From assembly GCA_023137595.1 (NCBI GenBank), contig JAGLOZ010000071.1, positions 1 to 39,386 on the forward strand: a stretch of DNA of 39,386 bases. Direction: 5' to 3'. Positions within the stretch are counted from its first letter, which is position 1. The number at the start of each line of letters is the position of its first letter. The DNA is from Minisyncoccota bacterium. Lineage in GTDB: Bacteria; Patescibacteriota; Minisyncoccia; JAHIHE01; JAGLIN01. The notes below the pieces were generated by a model. That model was not told where the DNA came from. It saw nothing but the letters and a program-made list of their open reading frames with translations, and ran no database searches. Positions 1 through 7,308 of the stretch are shown here, one piece after another. The translations under genes and the position numbers were made by a program.

Positions 1-646
1 TTGAACAGTTGATTTGCTTTTTCAACCTTATCTTTAATTTATTTAGAATATCTTCGCCAGCTTCGTTTTCTCTGATACTATCCAAAATATTAACAAATTC
101 AAGATCATCTTGCTGGCGGTGTTTCTTGTTAAGATAACATACCTTTACATCTGCCTGCTCCCATGCCAACGACTTGTAGGCAAACTCTACTCCTTCTCTT
201 CCTCCCGCGTTAACTGGCGGAAGCTGGAAAAAATCTCCGCACATTATGATCTGCAATCCGCCAAAGGACAAAAATGGCTCTTTCGCCGCCTTGCAAATTT
301 GATCCAATAGATCAAGACGAGCCGCGTCTAGCATCGAAATCTCGTCAATAATCAAAATTTCAGCCTCTTTAATTCTCTTGCGCAATTCTTCTTTTCTAAG
401 CAAACTCTTAATTTGCTTATCAGTTAATTTGCTTGCAATCCCCATTCCGGACCACGAATGGATAGTGATCCCGTCCAAATGTGTCGCGGCAATACCGGTT
501 GAAGCGGTTACGCTAACTTTAATATTTTCTTTTCTCAAATATTCAATAAATTCATTCAACAAAAAAGTCTTCCCGGTTCCAGCCGAACCGGTAAGAAATA
601 TATTCTGTCCAGATTTAAGAATTTTCAAAGCTTGAGATTGGTTCAT
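1..646 (-). CDS. Pif1-like DNA helicase, N-terminal part (truncated by window edge)
   Basis: Superfamily 1B helicase of the Pif1/RecD-like group, expected to unwind DNA 5'-3' with ATP. The minus frame starts at ATG 646 and stays open to the window edge, giving 215 residues; the C-terminal half is outside. Walker A GSAGTGKT is at residues 20-27, Walker B IIDEISML at about 99-106, and motif III GDFFQLPPV at 137-145, which is typical of Pif1 proteins. A KHRQ segment near 175 fits motif IV. Start choice is supported by a good promoter 35 bp upstream and by Walker A lying about 20 residues in, as usual. Pif1 acts on G-quadruplexes, R-loops and recombination intermediates; in Patescibacteria these genes often carry extra C-terminal domains that cannot be seen here. 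Confident on family, less on role. Confidence 0.9.
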   Translation of the reverse strand, partial: MNQSQALKILKSGQNIFLTGSAGTGKTFLLNEFIEYLRKENIKVSVTASTGIAATHLDGITIHSWSGMGIASKLTDKQIKSLLRKEELRKRIKEAEILIIDEISMLDAARLDLLDQICKAAKEPFLSFGGLQIIMCGDFFQLPPVNAGGREGVEFAYKSLAWEQADVKVCYLNKKHRQQDDLEFVNILDSIRENEAGEDILNKLKIRLKKQINCS

Positions 647-680
647 AATTGTAACGATTTATTTTCTAATCAATGTTCTT

Positions 681-708
681 ATTATATCAGTTGGACAAAT
701 TGTGTAAA
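681..708 (-). promoter_or_regulatory. sigma70-type promoter for the Pif1-like gene
   Basis: On the minus strand TTTACA (708-703) is followed after 16 bp by a perfect TATAAT (686-681). Predicted start of transcription near 674 gives a leader of about 28 nt to the ATG at 646. Confidence 0.7.
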
Positions 709-910
709 ATAAATAAAATCTGTCCATACTCTGTGTGGAGTCTTTTGTGGTTTGGAAAAACTTTTTGGAATCGCAGAATCTTTTTATCGCTGGCTCCATA
801 GTCCCACTAGGGCTGTGGAGCCTATTTGCGCCATGTAGATTGGTTTCATAGTGGCGATAGTCCCGTGGAACCTAATCGCGATAAAATAAAAAAAATAAAA
901 TCCCAAAACA
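709..910. other. intergenic stretch with GGCTCC...GGAGCC hairpins
   Basis: No gene is visible between the Pif1-like gene and the small membrane protein. A hairpin at 792-822 has arms GGCTCCA / TGGAGCC, and a second weaker pair (ATCGCGATTAGG-like) lies at about 850-885. The GGCTCC/GGAGCC arms recur at 4936-4957, 6062-6085 and 35356-35379, so this belongs to a dispersed hairpin family. Confidence 0.5.
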
Positions 911-939
911 AAAAGAACTGAATATGAGTCAGTTCTTTT
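911..939 (-). terminator. intrinsic terminator of the 954-4585 gene group
   Basis: Perfect 11-bp stem AAAAGAACTGA / TCAGTTCTTTT with a 7-nt loop, 15 bp after the stop of the membrane protein gene. On the minus strand it is followed by TTTTGTTTT, the usual U tail. Confidence 0.8.
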
Positions 940-953
940 AATGAAATTATTTT

Positions 954-1673
954 TTATTGTGTCAAGCCCAAATCGTAATCATTTACTTTATATCTAATTT
1001 TAAGCATTTCTTCAACTGTTTTTCCATATCTGGGAGCTAAGATTTTTGCAGTTTCTTCATCTGTAACAATATCCTGTGTTTTCATCATTTCATACCATAA
1101 ATCTCTCATGGCGGTATTTATTTCAATTTCTAATTCAGTTGGTTCGTTTGTTCTTTTTTTGTCAATAAATTCTGTAAATTTATAGGTTGTTTTTTGATTT
1201 TGTTTTAGGTTAGCTTCTTCCCATTTTCCATTTGGAGCCCATTCAGCTTGGGCAAGTGTATATGCTCCACTGACTTGACTTCTGTTAAAATAATAAAAAA
1301 TTGATATAGCGTCCGCTTTTTGTTGTTGATAATCTTTTATTATTTTTTCACTTAGAATTTCTATTTGTTTTTTAGTTACTGGATTATTTTTAATTAGAAC
1401 TTTTACATTAAATCTTTTCACTATTCCGTAATTTGGATCGTTGAATGAAATATCTTCAGATTCTACCAATTCATAGTCAATAGTTTTTATGGTCTCCAGA
1501 CTTTCTTCATTATTTTCTCGTAGGTTCTTTTGAGATTCTATTTTGTTTGTGTTCTCAATATTTTTAATTTTTTGAGAATCATCATCACCTCCAAAAATTA
1601 TTACTATTCCTATAACTGCAATCAGAATAATAACCCATCGTTTTTTATACCATTTGTTGTTTTGATTAGACAT
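954..1673 (-). CDS. membrane-anchored hypothetical protein, last gene of the Shedu group
   Basis: A 239-residue protein of unknown function. Residues 11-28 form one hydrophobic helix preceded by KKR, so an N-in anchor with an outside C-terminal domain is likely. Then comes a charged linker (30-65) and a mixed alpha/beta domain with an AYTLAQAEWAPNGKWEEA segment near 145-162, reminiscent of DUF4875-type domains (memory-based, unverified). Start ATG 1673 has a good AGAAAGGA site 7 nt upstream, one of few in the window. It lies 32 bp after the beta-helix gene and just before a terminator, so it is probably co-transcribed with it. Confidence 0.75.
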   Translation of the reverse strand: MSNQNNKWYKKRWVIILIAVIGIVIIFGGDDDSQKIKNIENTNKIESQKNLRENNEESLETIKTIDYELVESEDISFNDPNYGIVKRFNVKVLIKNNPVTKKQIEILSEKIIKDYQQQKADAISIFYYFNRSQVSGAYTLAQAEWAPNGKWEEANLKQNQKTTYKFTEFIDKKRTNEPTELEIEINTAMRDLWYEMMKTQDIVTDEETAKILAPRYGKTVEEMLKIRYKVNDYDLGLTQ

Positions 1674-1705
1674 AGTTTTTCCTTTCTACTTTAATTTTTT
1701 AGAAT

Positions 1706-3253
1706 TTAATACGACCATGACGATTCACACGGAACACCATTATTATCGCCATCAAGTTTATGAATATCATTATTGATTCCACCGCAAACATTAAAAATTC
1801 TTTGAGCATCTGCTTGATTTTCAAAATTAGAACAATTATAAAAATCATAAGAACAAATCACATAATTCCCAAAATCCACCTCATTAATCGTATAAACCAA
1901 ATCTAAATCATAGCCATCAGTTGACTCTAATAAAACTTTAGTTCCCACATCGCCATTTGGCACAAGCTGATAAATATCAGTTTGTCCATCAACTCTCACC
2001 AAATCAGAAACGACAAAAGAATCCATTTCACTCTGACTAACTGTCAAAATATCTTCCCATTTCAAATGACCATAACTTTCAAAAACTTGTGGGTTCAAAA
2101 CTAATCTTTTAAATTGCTTTCCGTTTCTATATTTCACAATATAAACATCCGGATTATTGGCAGTTTTTACTATTGCTCCTTCTAAAATTGAACTGCTGTA
2201 GTTACTCTCATTTGTTTCAGGCTTTGGTTGTGTTGTATTTTCTGTATCATTTTCATTGTCAGTTTCAATCTGGCATGATTGACTTAAAATAGGATTGCCG
2301 TTGATGCAATTCTCTGGGGAAGATGAAATAATTGTTCTTGTTTGCTGTCCGTCTATGCACTCGCTCCAGTTTGAATAAGTCCAAGAAGTGCAAATAGTAG
2401 AAGTTGGAGTATCAATAATTGATGAACCAATATTAGCTATTTCAAAACTTTTAATTGGATCATAATTAAGAATTTGTAATGATACATCATCGTTACCATC
2501 TTCTATATAGCTGTTAATTACACTTTCATTTACTGTTCCCCACCAATTACTTGAGATTTCAATATTTCCATTTCCATTTTCGGGAGCTTTTATTATAAAA
2601 TTGTTATCTGAAAAGTTGTTATTAAACACTACTGTATAACCAAAATAATATCCATGACTAAAAACACTATTGTTGTCCATAAAAATATTGTTTTCAAACC
2701 TATTATTATCTCCTAATGTTCTTATGCCATAAAAAACTTCATCATTGTTTGAGAATGTATTATTTAAGAATTGCATATTTTGATAACCATTTGTATCTGT
2801 TATTACCCAATCATTGTGTTTAAATAGATTTCCTGTAAAAGAAATTATTGAAACACCTTGTAAATCTATAGCTCTAGTTGCATTTTCAATTATAGAATTA
2901 TTAATTTGGCTATTATCACTATCAATAAACTCAATTCCCCACCATTTATTACTGCTATTTGAGGTAAATTTAATGGGTAAATTTTCAGATCCGTTTACAT
3001 TTAAAGTTCCTGCTACTCTTATCTTTTTTTCTGGATTTATTTTAATAATCACGCCTTGCTCAATTGCTAATGTAACACCTGACGGAATTTGAACTGTATC
3101 AGTTATAATATACGGACTATTAGATGATGTCCAAATAGTATCTGCATTGATAATCCCGCTAACATTTGTATCTGCATATGCTTGTTCAATTGATATAGAA
3201 CAACTAAACATTACAGAAATTAAAGTCAAAAAAAATGTAAATTGTTTTTTCAT
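1706..3253 (-). CDS. secreted mosaic protein: right-handed beta-helix, TSP1-like module, excalibur domain
   Basis: Secreted or surface protein, 515 residues. Residues 1-27 look like a cleavable signal peptide ending AYA. Residues 30-275 carry NosD-like parallel beta-helix repeats rich in N-N-x-F and I-x-N-N turns. Residues 288-327 hold a Cys-rich WTYSNWSEC segment resembling a thrombospondin type-1 repeat. Residues 355-455 form a domain seen in other Patescibacteria surface proteins (IVKYRNGKQFKRLVLNP). The C-terminus (470-515) fits an excalibur calcium-binding domain, with Cys pairs and the DGDNNGVPCE loop. It starts 27 bp after the Shedu stop on the same strand, and no SD is visible. The domain types are clear; substrate and role are unknown, with adhesion or glycan binding as inference. 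Confidence 0.85.
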   Translation of the reverse strand: MKKQFTFFLTLISVMFSCSISIEQAYADTNVSGIINADTIWTSSNSPYIITDTVQIPSGVTLAIEQGVIIKINPEKKIRVAGTLNVNGSENLPIKFTSNSSNKWWGIEFIDSDNSQINNSIIENATRAIDLQGVSIISFTGNLFKHNDWVITDTNGYQNMQFLNNTFSNNDEVFYGIRTLGDNNRFENNIFMDNNSVFSHGYYFGYTVVFNNNFSDNNFIIKAPENGNGNIEISSNWWGTVNESVINSYIEDGNDDVSLQILNYDPIKSFEIANIGSSIIDTPTSTICTSWTYSNWSECIDGQQTRTIISSSPENCINGNPILSQSCQIETDNENDTENTTQPKPETNESNYSSSILEGAIVKTANNPDVYIVKYRNGKQFKRLVLNPQVFESYGHLKWEDILTVSQSEMDSFVVSDLVRVDGQTDIYQLVPNGDVGTKVLLESTDGYDLDLVYTINEVDFGNYVICSYDFYNCSNFENQADAQRIFNVCGGINNDIHKLDGDNNGVPCESSWSY

Positions 3254-3280
3254 AAATTTATTTATATTATATTTTAAAAA

Positions 3281-4585
3281 TTAATTATTGTTTGATTCTA
3301 GCTGACTTATTATAAAGTTTAATCTTCTAAGTAAATCATCATAAGTCAAAATATCAATAACATTTTTATATTTTCTTCTGATAACTTCAAAATCGCTCTT
3401 TTGATCTGGGCTAAGTCCATTATCTCTTCCCATAATGATTAAACCAGATGGATTGATAATTTTTATGCTAAACCCTTCTGGTAACTTTCTCTTATATCTC
3501 TTTATTAAACAGTCCTCTCCTTTTTTGCCCCATCTGTTTAAATAATATATATATTTTTCAATTTGCATAATTGTTTTCGACAAAGCTAGCGCTGGAGTGT
3601 AATTATTTCTATATTTTGTTGGTCTAACTATACTATCATTAGAAGGTTTTTTTATCTCTATTATATCAATATTTCCTCCAGCATCTACCAGTAAATAATC
3701 TAATCTTTTGCGTTTTTTGCAACCAGCTTCTACAAGAGCTTCATCGAAGACATTTATATATTTCGGATATAAAAGTAAAATTATCTTGTGCATTTCTTTT
3801 TGCCATTCCTTTTCATTAAAGTTAGCTTCATCTTTTAACATTCTTTTCAATTCTTCATAAATAGCCTTGTATTTTACTAATTCGCTTTTTTTGAACATCT
3901 TGTATATATTTTTTCCTTTTATACTAATTTTTTTGTTCATATAATCTTTGTATTTTTCTTCACTGTCCACTGTTGTATTAAAATAATTTATCAAAACTGT
4001 ACTAAGCCGAGCATCAACATACTTTTCAAGTTCACCTTCTTTTGGAAAGTCATCTAGCATTTTGTTAAATTCTTCTTTTGGAATATGGCTATCTTTTTCT
4101 CCTCCAATATAAATATCTTCATTGAGTAGTTTATCAATTTTTCTAAAAATTGACACTCCTCTTGATGCAATAAAAAATTTCCAAGTAATCTTAATATCTT
4201 TGTGAATAAATACATCTTTGCTTATGTCTAACTTATTTCTATTAATTTTATAATAATTGTCTTCTACTAGTTTGCCAAAAATGAATTCAGCTTGTCCGTC
4301 GTAATCTTTCTCTAAATTTTTATCTAAACTTTGTTCAAATAAATCTTTTCTTTTGAATACAAAAGTTTTCTTTATCGGTATTGCTTTTTGTTTTCTTAGT
4401 TTTTTAAAAATCCACTCAGGATTACCGACAGGTTCGTAAATAAGTATCAACAGATTATTTTCTACTCTAAATTCAATCATACTTTTTAAAATTATCTTTA
4501 AAATATTACTCTCACAAAAAAAGCCTTCCGCCAGCTGATAGCGCCTTTCGGAGCTATCACTATACTCTTTCGAGTATAGACTCAT
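3281..4585 (-). CDS. sduA: Shedu-type anti-phage nuclease (SduA-like, DUF4263)
   Basis: Shedu proteins are single-gene phage defence nucleases with a PD-(D/E)XK core, cutting DNA after assembly into oligomers. This 434-residue protein shows the fold near its C-terminus: E264 in WQKE, D296 in KRLDYLLV, and E310-x-K312 in DIIEIKKP. It is followed by the conserved end GLIIMGR (381-387), an IRRKY helix (402-406) and ILTYDDLLRRL (412-422), as in known SduA. The N-terminal 250 residues are a variable sensor-like region. A promoter lies 103-130 bp upstream. The start is uncertain: ATG 4585 sits inside an 11-bp inverted repeat and has no proper SD; the next in-frame ATG is codon 36. Downstream genes on the same strand are close (27 and 32 bp), so the nuclease may be co-transcribed with two envelope proteins. 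Confidence 0.85.
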   Translation of the reverse strand: MSLYSKEYSDSSERRYQLAEGFFCESNILKIILKSMIEFRVENNLLILIYEPVGNPEWIFKKLRKQKAIPIKKTFVFKRKDLFEQSLDKNLEKDYDGQAEFIFGKLVEDNYYKINRNKLDISKDVFIHKDIKITWKFFIASRGVSIFRKIDKLLNEDIYIGGEKDSHIPKEEFNKMLDDFPKEGELEKYVDARLSTVLINYFNTTVDSEEKYKDYMNKKISIKGKNIYKMFKKSELVKYKAIYEELKRMLKDEANFNEKEWQKEMHKIILLLYPKYINVFDEALVEAGCKKRKRLDYLLVDAGGNIDIIEIKKPSNDSIVRPTKYRNNYTPALALSKTIMQIEKYIYYLNRWGKKGEDCLIKRYKRKLPEGFSIKIINPSGLIIMGRDNGLSPDQKSDFEVIRRKYKNVIDILTYDDLLRRLNFIISQLESNNN

Positions 4586-4629
4586 CCTACAAAGTACTGG
4601 CTAGAAAGCCATTTCTATGTAGGATGAGA
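4542..4629. repeat. nested hairpins over the Shedu start codon
   Basis: CTCATCCTACA (4581-4591) and TGTAGGATGAG (4619-4629) form a perfect 11-bp inverted repeat, and the Shedu ATG (4585-4583) is within one arm. Inside its loop TAGAAA/TTTCTA can also pair. Within the first 20 codons two more hairpins occur: TATACTC/GAGTATA (4560-4577) and GATAGC/GCTATC. The translation initiation region of the mRNA would therefore be tightly folded. Confidence 0.65.
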
Positions 4630-4687
4630 TTTAAACCATACTCCATCCCAAACACTAGGGACAAAGGTTAGGTTACTAAATTGTTAC

Positions 4688-4715
4688 TTAATATCACACC
4701 AAACAAAATAGTCAA
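4688..4715 (-). promoter_or_regulatory. probable promoter of the Shedu gene group
   Basis: Minus-strand TTGACT (4715-4710), 16-bp spacer, TATTAA (4693-4688). Predicted start near 4681 gives a leader of about 95 nt that contains the inverted repeat over the start codon. Confidence 0.5.
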
Positions 4716-4756
4716 TCAAAAAATAAAAAATTAAATGATAAAATAGAGAAAAATAG

Positions 4757-4798
4757 CTATAGCCTATTTACATGCGGTCGCACTAAAATAGGCTATAG
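4757..4798. repeat. 13-bp perfect inverted repeat between Shedu and zeta modules
   Basis: CTATAGCCTATTT (4757-4769) and its exact complement (4786-4798) with a 16-nt GC-rich loop containing ATGCGGTCGCA. On the minus strand TATTTTT follows 2-3 nt after the stem, so it can also act as a terminator for the zeta pair upstream. Confidence 0.65.
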
Positions 4799-4908
4799 TT
4801 ATAATTGTAAATTTGTTTACAAAATTAATTAAGCTTAATCTAACCTTATAACAGAATAGACTATTTTACCAACACTTTTTAAGTATTAAACCGTATAAAC
4901 CGCATAGA

Positions 4909-4958
4909 ATTGTTTAGATGAGTTTGACAAAATGCTCCAGCCAAAAGACTGGAGCCAA
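4909..4958. repeat. left 50-bp direct repeat flanking the zeta module; includes a terminator hairpin
   Basis: Matches 6038-6087 in the same orientation at 44 of 50 positions. Its core is a hairpin GCTCCAG/CTGGAGC preceded by GAGTTTGACAAAA. Read on the minus strand the stem is followed by ATTTTGTC, so it can end the transcript of the zeta kinase and the 55-aa ORF. Confidence 0.7.
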
Positions 4959-4986
4959 TAAAAAACCAAATTTCAAAATTCAAAAA

Positions 4987-5154
4987 TCAACCGCGTTTAA
5001 CTGTTTTTATTTTGCCGAATTTCTTGTCATATCTCTTTACCAAATCCAGCTGATCCTTATTTGCCTTAGCGGCAACTCCGCTTATTATATCTTGCTGTTC
5101 TTTAACCGGCAATTTAGAAAAACTATTCAAATCTAATTTTTTATTATTTTTCAT
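4987..5154 (-). CDS. 55-aa protein overlapping the zeta kinase stop; candidate partner
   Basis: Short gene starting ATG 5154 in an ATGA overlap with the kinase stop codon and ending TGA 4987. The product is 55 residues, Lys-rich and without a membrane segment. It begins MKNNKKLDLNSF; residues 13-47 look helical (LPVKEQQDIISGV, then DQLDLVKRYDKKFGK) and the end is basic. The 4-bp overlap means translational coupling with the kinase. Classical zeta antitoxins (epsilon, PezA) are upstream and larger, so a role as antitoxin is only a guess from position; a regulatory or unrelated small protein is equally possible. I do not recognise the family. Confidence 0.6.
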   Translation of the reverse strand: MKNNKKLDLNSFSKLPVKEQQDIISGVAAKANKDQLDLVKRYDKKFGKIKTVKRG

Positions 5155-5855
5155 TTTATATCTTTTAATATTTCATTTAACTTTCTTTCAGAATACTTTA
5201 TTTTTAGATAACTGTCAATGTGAACATCGAGGTAAGATTCTTTGATATTATTGCTATAATCCTTAATTATTAAATAAACTTTTATTTTATCTTTAAAAAT
5301 AGACTTAATTTTTTTGACATTATTTTTAGCGTTGAAAAATGATTCAATAAATACTTTTTTAGGCACCATTCTGCCTTCTAACTTTTCCCGTTTTTTTGTA
5401 AACTCCCAAGCAACTAACGGATCTTGATAAATATAATGTATTGCCACTTCCCTATTTTTATTAATTGATCTTTCAATATTGCGATAAACAATATTAAATT
5501 TTGCAAAAGTGCCGTCTAGCAATAAATTGTATTTATTTTTCAAAGTGTAACTGTAAAGCATATCAACAGCTATAGAAGCGGCACCTTGAACAACATCTGA
5601 ATTAGCGCCATTATATTGCGGTATTATTTCTCTAATTTCATCCGCGTCAATTCTTACTATGTTGCTGTCAAACCTTTCAATAAACCTTTTAGAATATTCC
5701 GTTTTCCCCGCTCCCGGCGAACCTGCCATAAATAATGAAATAGGGTTTTCGTTCGGTTTATAAATTTTGCTGCTAGCAAATTTTTCAAACAATAAATTTT
5801 TATTCTTTTTTATAAATTCTTTAGCATTCTCGCTGTCTTCTAATAATTTACTCAT
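5151..5855 (-). CDS. zeta-toxin family kinase
   Basis: P-loop kinase of the zeta/PezT group, which phosphorylates UDP-sugars such as UDP-GlcNAc and so blocks wall synthesis, or in other branches acts as a house-keeping nucleoside-type kinase. In 234 residues: Walker A AGSPGAGKT (44-52), RIDADEIREIIP (68-79) with the putative catalytic Asp, LLLDGTFA near 111-118, and the lid segment KREKLEGRMVPKKVF with Arg residues (about 154-168), all in zeta order. Start ATG 5855 is followed by a helical, charged N-terminus. No epsilon-like antitoxin gene lies upstream; instead a 55-aa ORF overlaps the stop codon. The module is enclosed by 50-bp direct repeats, which suggests transfer as a unit. Confidence 0.8.
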   Translation of the reverse strand: MSKLLEDSENAKEFIKKNKNLLFEKFASSKIYKPNENPISLFMAGSPGAGKTEYSKRFIERFDSNIVRIDADEIREIIPQYNGANSDVVQGAASIAVDMLYSYTLKNKYNLLLDGTFAKFNIVYRNIERSINKNREVAIHYIYQDPLVAWEFTKKREKLEGRMVPKKVFIESFFNAKNNVKKIKSIFKDKIKVYLIIKDYSNNIKESYLDVHIDSYLKIKYSERKLNEILKDIK

Positions 5856-6037
5856 TGTTTTATATTTATAATAACGCTTTTATAAATCCTACCTCCACCT
5901 TATCACTCCACACCCGATAAATCAAGGTTAAACAGAGAAAATTAAGACATTCTGTTATTTGCAATCTCACAGAAATATATGATTCAGATCAGGAGACGCT
6001 GAACCAACATAAGATTTCTGTGATTGTCGTAGACAAG

Positions 6038-6087
6038 ATTGTTTAGAGGAGTTTGACAAAAGGCTCCAGTTAGGAGACTGGAGCCAA
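6038..6087. repeat. right 50-bp direct repeat flanking the zeta module
   Basis: Same orientation as 4909-4958, 44 of 50 identical. Its hairpin is longer here: GGCTCCAGT / ACTGGAGCC with loop TAGGAG. Substitutions in the loop differ between copies while arms are kept, as expected for a structure under selection or repeated spread. Confidence 0.7.
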
Positions 6088-6205
6088 CGAAGATTAATGC
6101 AGCAATAAATAAGATAAAACTGTCTCGTATTTCTATTTTCCCAAAAGCTCTATTTTCAACTTCCTTATTTTTTTTAAATCACACCCAATCATAAATATAG
6201 GGGAA

Positions 6206-6259
6206 ATAGAAATATAGTGTATTTTGCAACGGCCGTTGCAAAATACACTATATTTCTAT
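6206..6259. repeat. perfect 54-bp palindrome with no loop
   Basis: Both halves of 27 bp match exactly and meet at GG|CC (6232/6233). The centre reads TTGCAACGGCCGTTGCAA and the outer part is AT-rich (TAGAAATATAGTGTATT). No T tail on either strand, so it is not a normal terminator. DNA of this type can extrude as a cruciform. Confidence 0.9.
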
Positions 6260-6386
6260 GCACGTTATGTATTAAGTTATGCTTTTGTATATTTTTTTAT
6301 ATAAAAAAATAAAGCAAAGAAGTTTTGATATTAAAGCAATTATTGATCAACTATTTTGTAATAAGCTGGCGGGGAATATCTTTGAT

Positions 6387-6842
6387 TTAAAGCAAAATAT
6401 CAAAAGTAACGAATGCGACAACTATGTAGCGGAACAGCTTGCCTAAAATAACATAAAAAGTGAATTTTTTAAAATCATATTTCAAAAGCCCCGCGACAAA
6501 AGTTAGGGGATCTCCGATGATCGGAAGCCATGAAAAAAATAACATGATGGGGCCGTATTTTTTGAGCTTTTTGGACGCTTTTTCGGTTTCTTTGTCATCA
6601 AACTTTATAATTTTGTGAAATACAGTATTACTTCCTTTCATGCCGATATAATAATTAGTTACAGCGCCAAGATAATTCCCGGCGGTTGCAACTAAGATAA
6701 TAATAAAAATATTTAATTTTTGGCTTACGAAATATGCCAAAAGTCCTTCGGAGCCGAGAGGAATCAAAGTTGACGCAAGAAAACTGTATGTGAAAAGACT
6801 CAGGTAGGCATTTTCTAGTAATATTTTTAAGATATCTAGCAT
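6387..6842 (-). CDS. YqaA-like membrane protein (DedA/VTT superfamily)
   Basis: Integral membrane protein of 151 residues with four or five hydrophobic segments. Family marks: STLIPLGSEGLLA near 24-36, GNYLGAVTNYYIGM near 55-68, and KKYGPIMLFFSWLPIIGDPLTFVAG near 93-117, matching the YqaA branch of the SNARE-associated/VTT proteins. VTT proteins are thought to move lipids across the membrane; for YqaA the substrate is not known. The length is usual for YqaA. It is a single gene on the minus strand, divergent from recJ, with a repeat element between them. Confidence 0.8.
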   Translation of the reverse strand: MLDILKILLENAYLSLFTYSFLASTLIPLGSEGLLAYFVSQKLNIFIIILVATAGNYLGAVTNYYIGMKGSNTVFHKIIKFDDKETEKASKKLKKYGPIMLFFSWLPIIGDPLTFVAGLLKYDFKKFTFYVILGKLFRYIVVAFVTFDILL

Positions 6843-6911
6843 TGTGAGTATGTTAATTTATTGGTCATACGCAATTTCACATTCTTTCAATTCTCTCGTT
6901 CTTAAGAAATA

Positions 6912-7121
6912 TGTCATTCTGAACTTGGTTCAGAATCTTTCAACTATTACACCAAACAAGTCCATAAAATCATTGAATCTTTCGCTTAGGACGAAAACTC
7001 AATTGCTGTCTTTAGTATAAATAAAAAGATGATTGCATTTGCGTCGTAGACGAAAGGCAATATTAAAATAGGATAAATTGAACCTAAAATATAATAGATT
7101 CTGAAACAAGTTAGAATGACA
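6912..7121. repeat. MITE-like element R1, copy A
   Basis: About 210 bp with terminal inverted repeats of 26-27 bp: left 6912-6938 starts TGTCATTCTGAACTTG, right 7096-7121 is its complement with one deletion and one substitution. Internal sequence (ATTGCATTTGCGTCGTAGACGAAAG-like, then AACCTAAAA) matches copy C at 32196-32396. No ORF inside. Confidence 0.8.
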
Positions 7122-7253
7122 AAAATAAGGAAGTTTTAGCGTTGAATAGTGTTAAGTTACATATGACCTTAATTTATACAATAACTTAATACGACAACTT
7201 AATACTATAACAATCTAACAGTTTATACAATAAAATTTCTTTCTTAAAAAATT

Positions 7254-7281
7254 TTGAAATAAGAACTGCAAGTGATATAAT
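7254..7281 (+). promoter_or_regulatory. recJ promoter
   Basis: TTGAAA (7254-7259), 16-bp spacer, TATAAT (7276-7281); start expected near 7288, leaving a leader of about 20 nt before ATG 7309. Confidence 0.7.
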
Positions 7282-7308
7282 GAAATTATAATTCATTTTT
7301 TATTTTTT

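Larger units (their letters stand above)
5856..6386. other. gene-free stretch of 530 bp with several inverted repeats
   Basis: No coding frame is convincing. It contains a CACAGAAAT/ATTTCTGTG pair (5968-6022), the right 50-bp direct repeat, a GTATTTCTATTTTCCC segment (6129-6144) complementary to GGGAAATAGAAAT (6201-6213), and the 54-bp perfect palindrome. Confidence 0.6.

Noticed and set aside
378-635. 85-codon plus frame
   Set aside because: Complement of the Pif1-like coding sequence, whose motifs are clear on the minus strand.
6206-6259. Rho-independent terminator
   Set aside because: Perfect palindrome, but no T run on either strand and no gene ends next to it.
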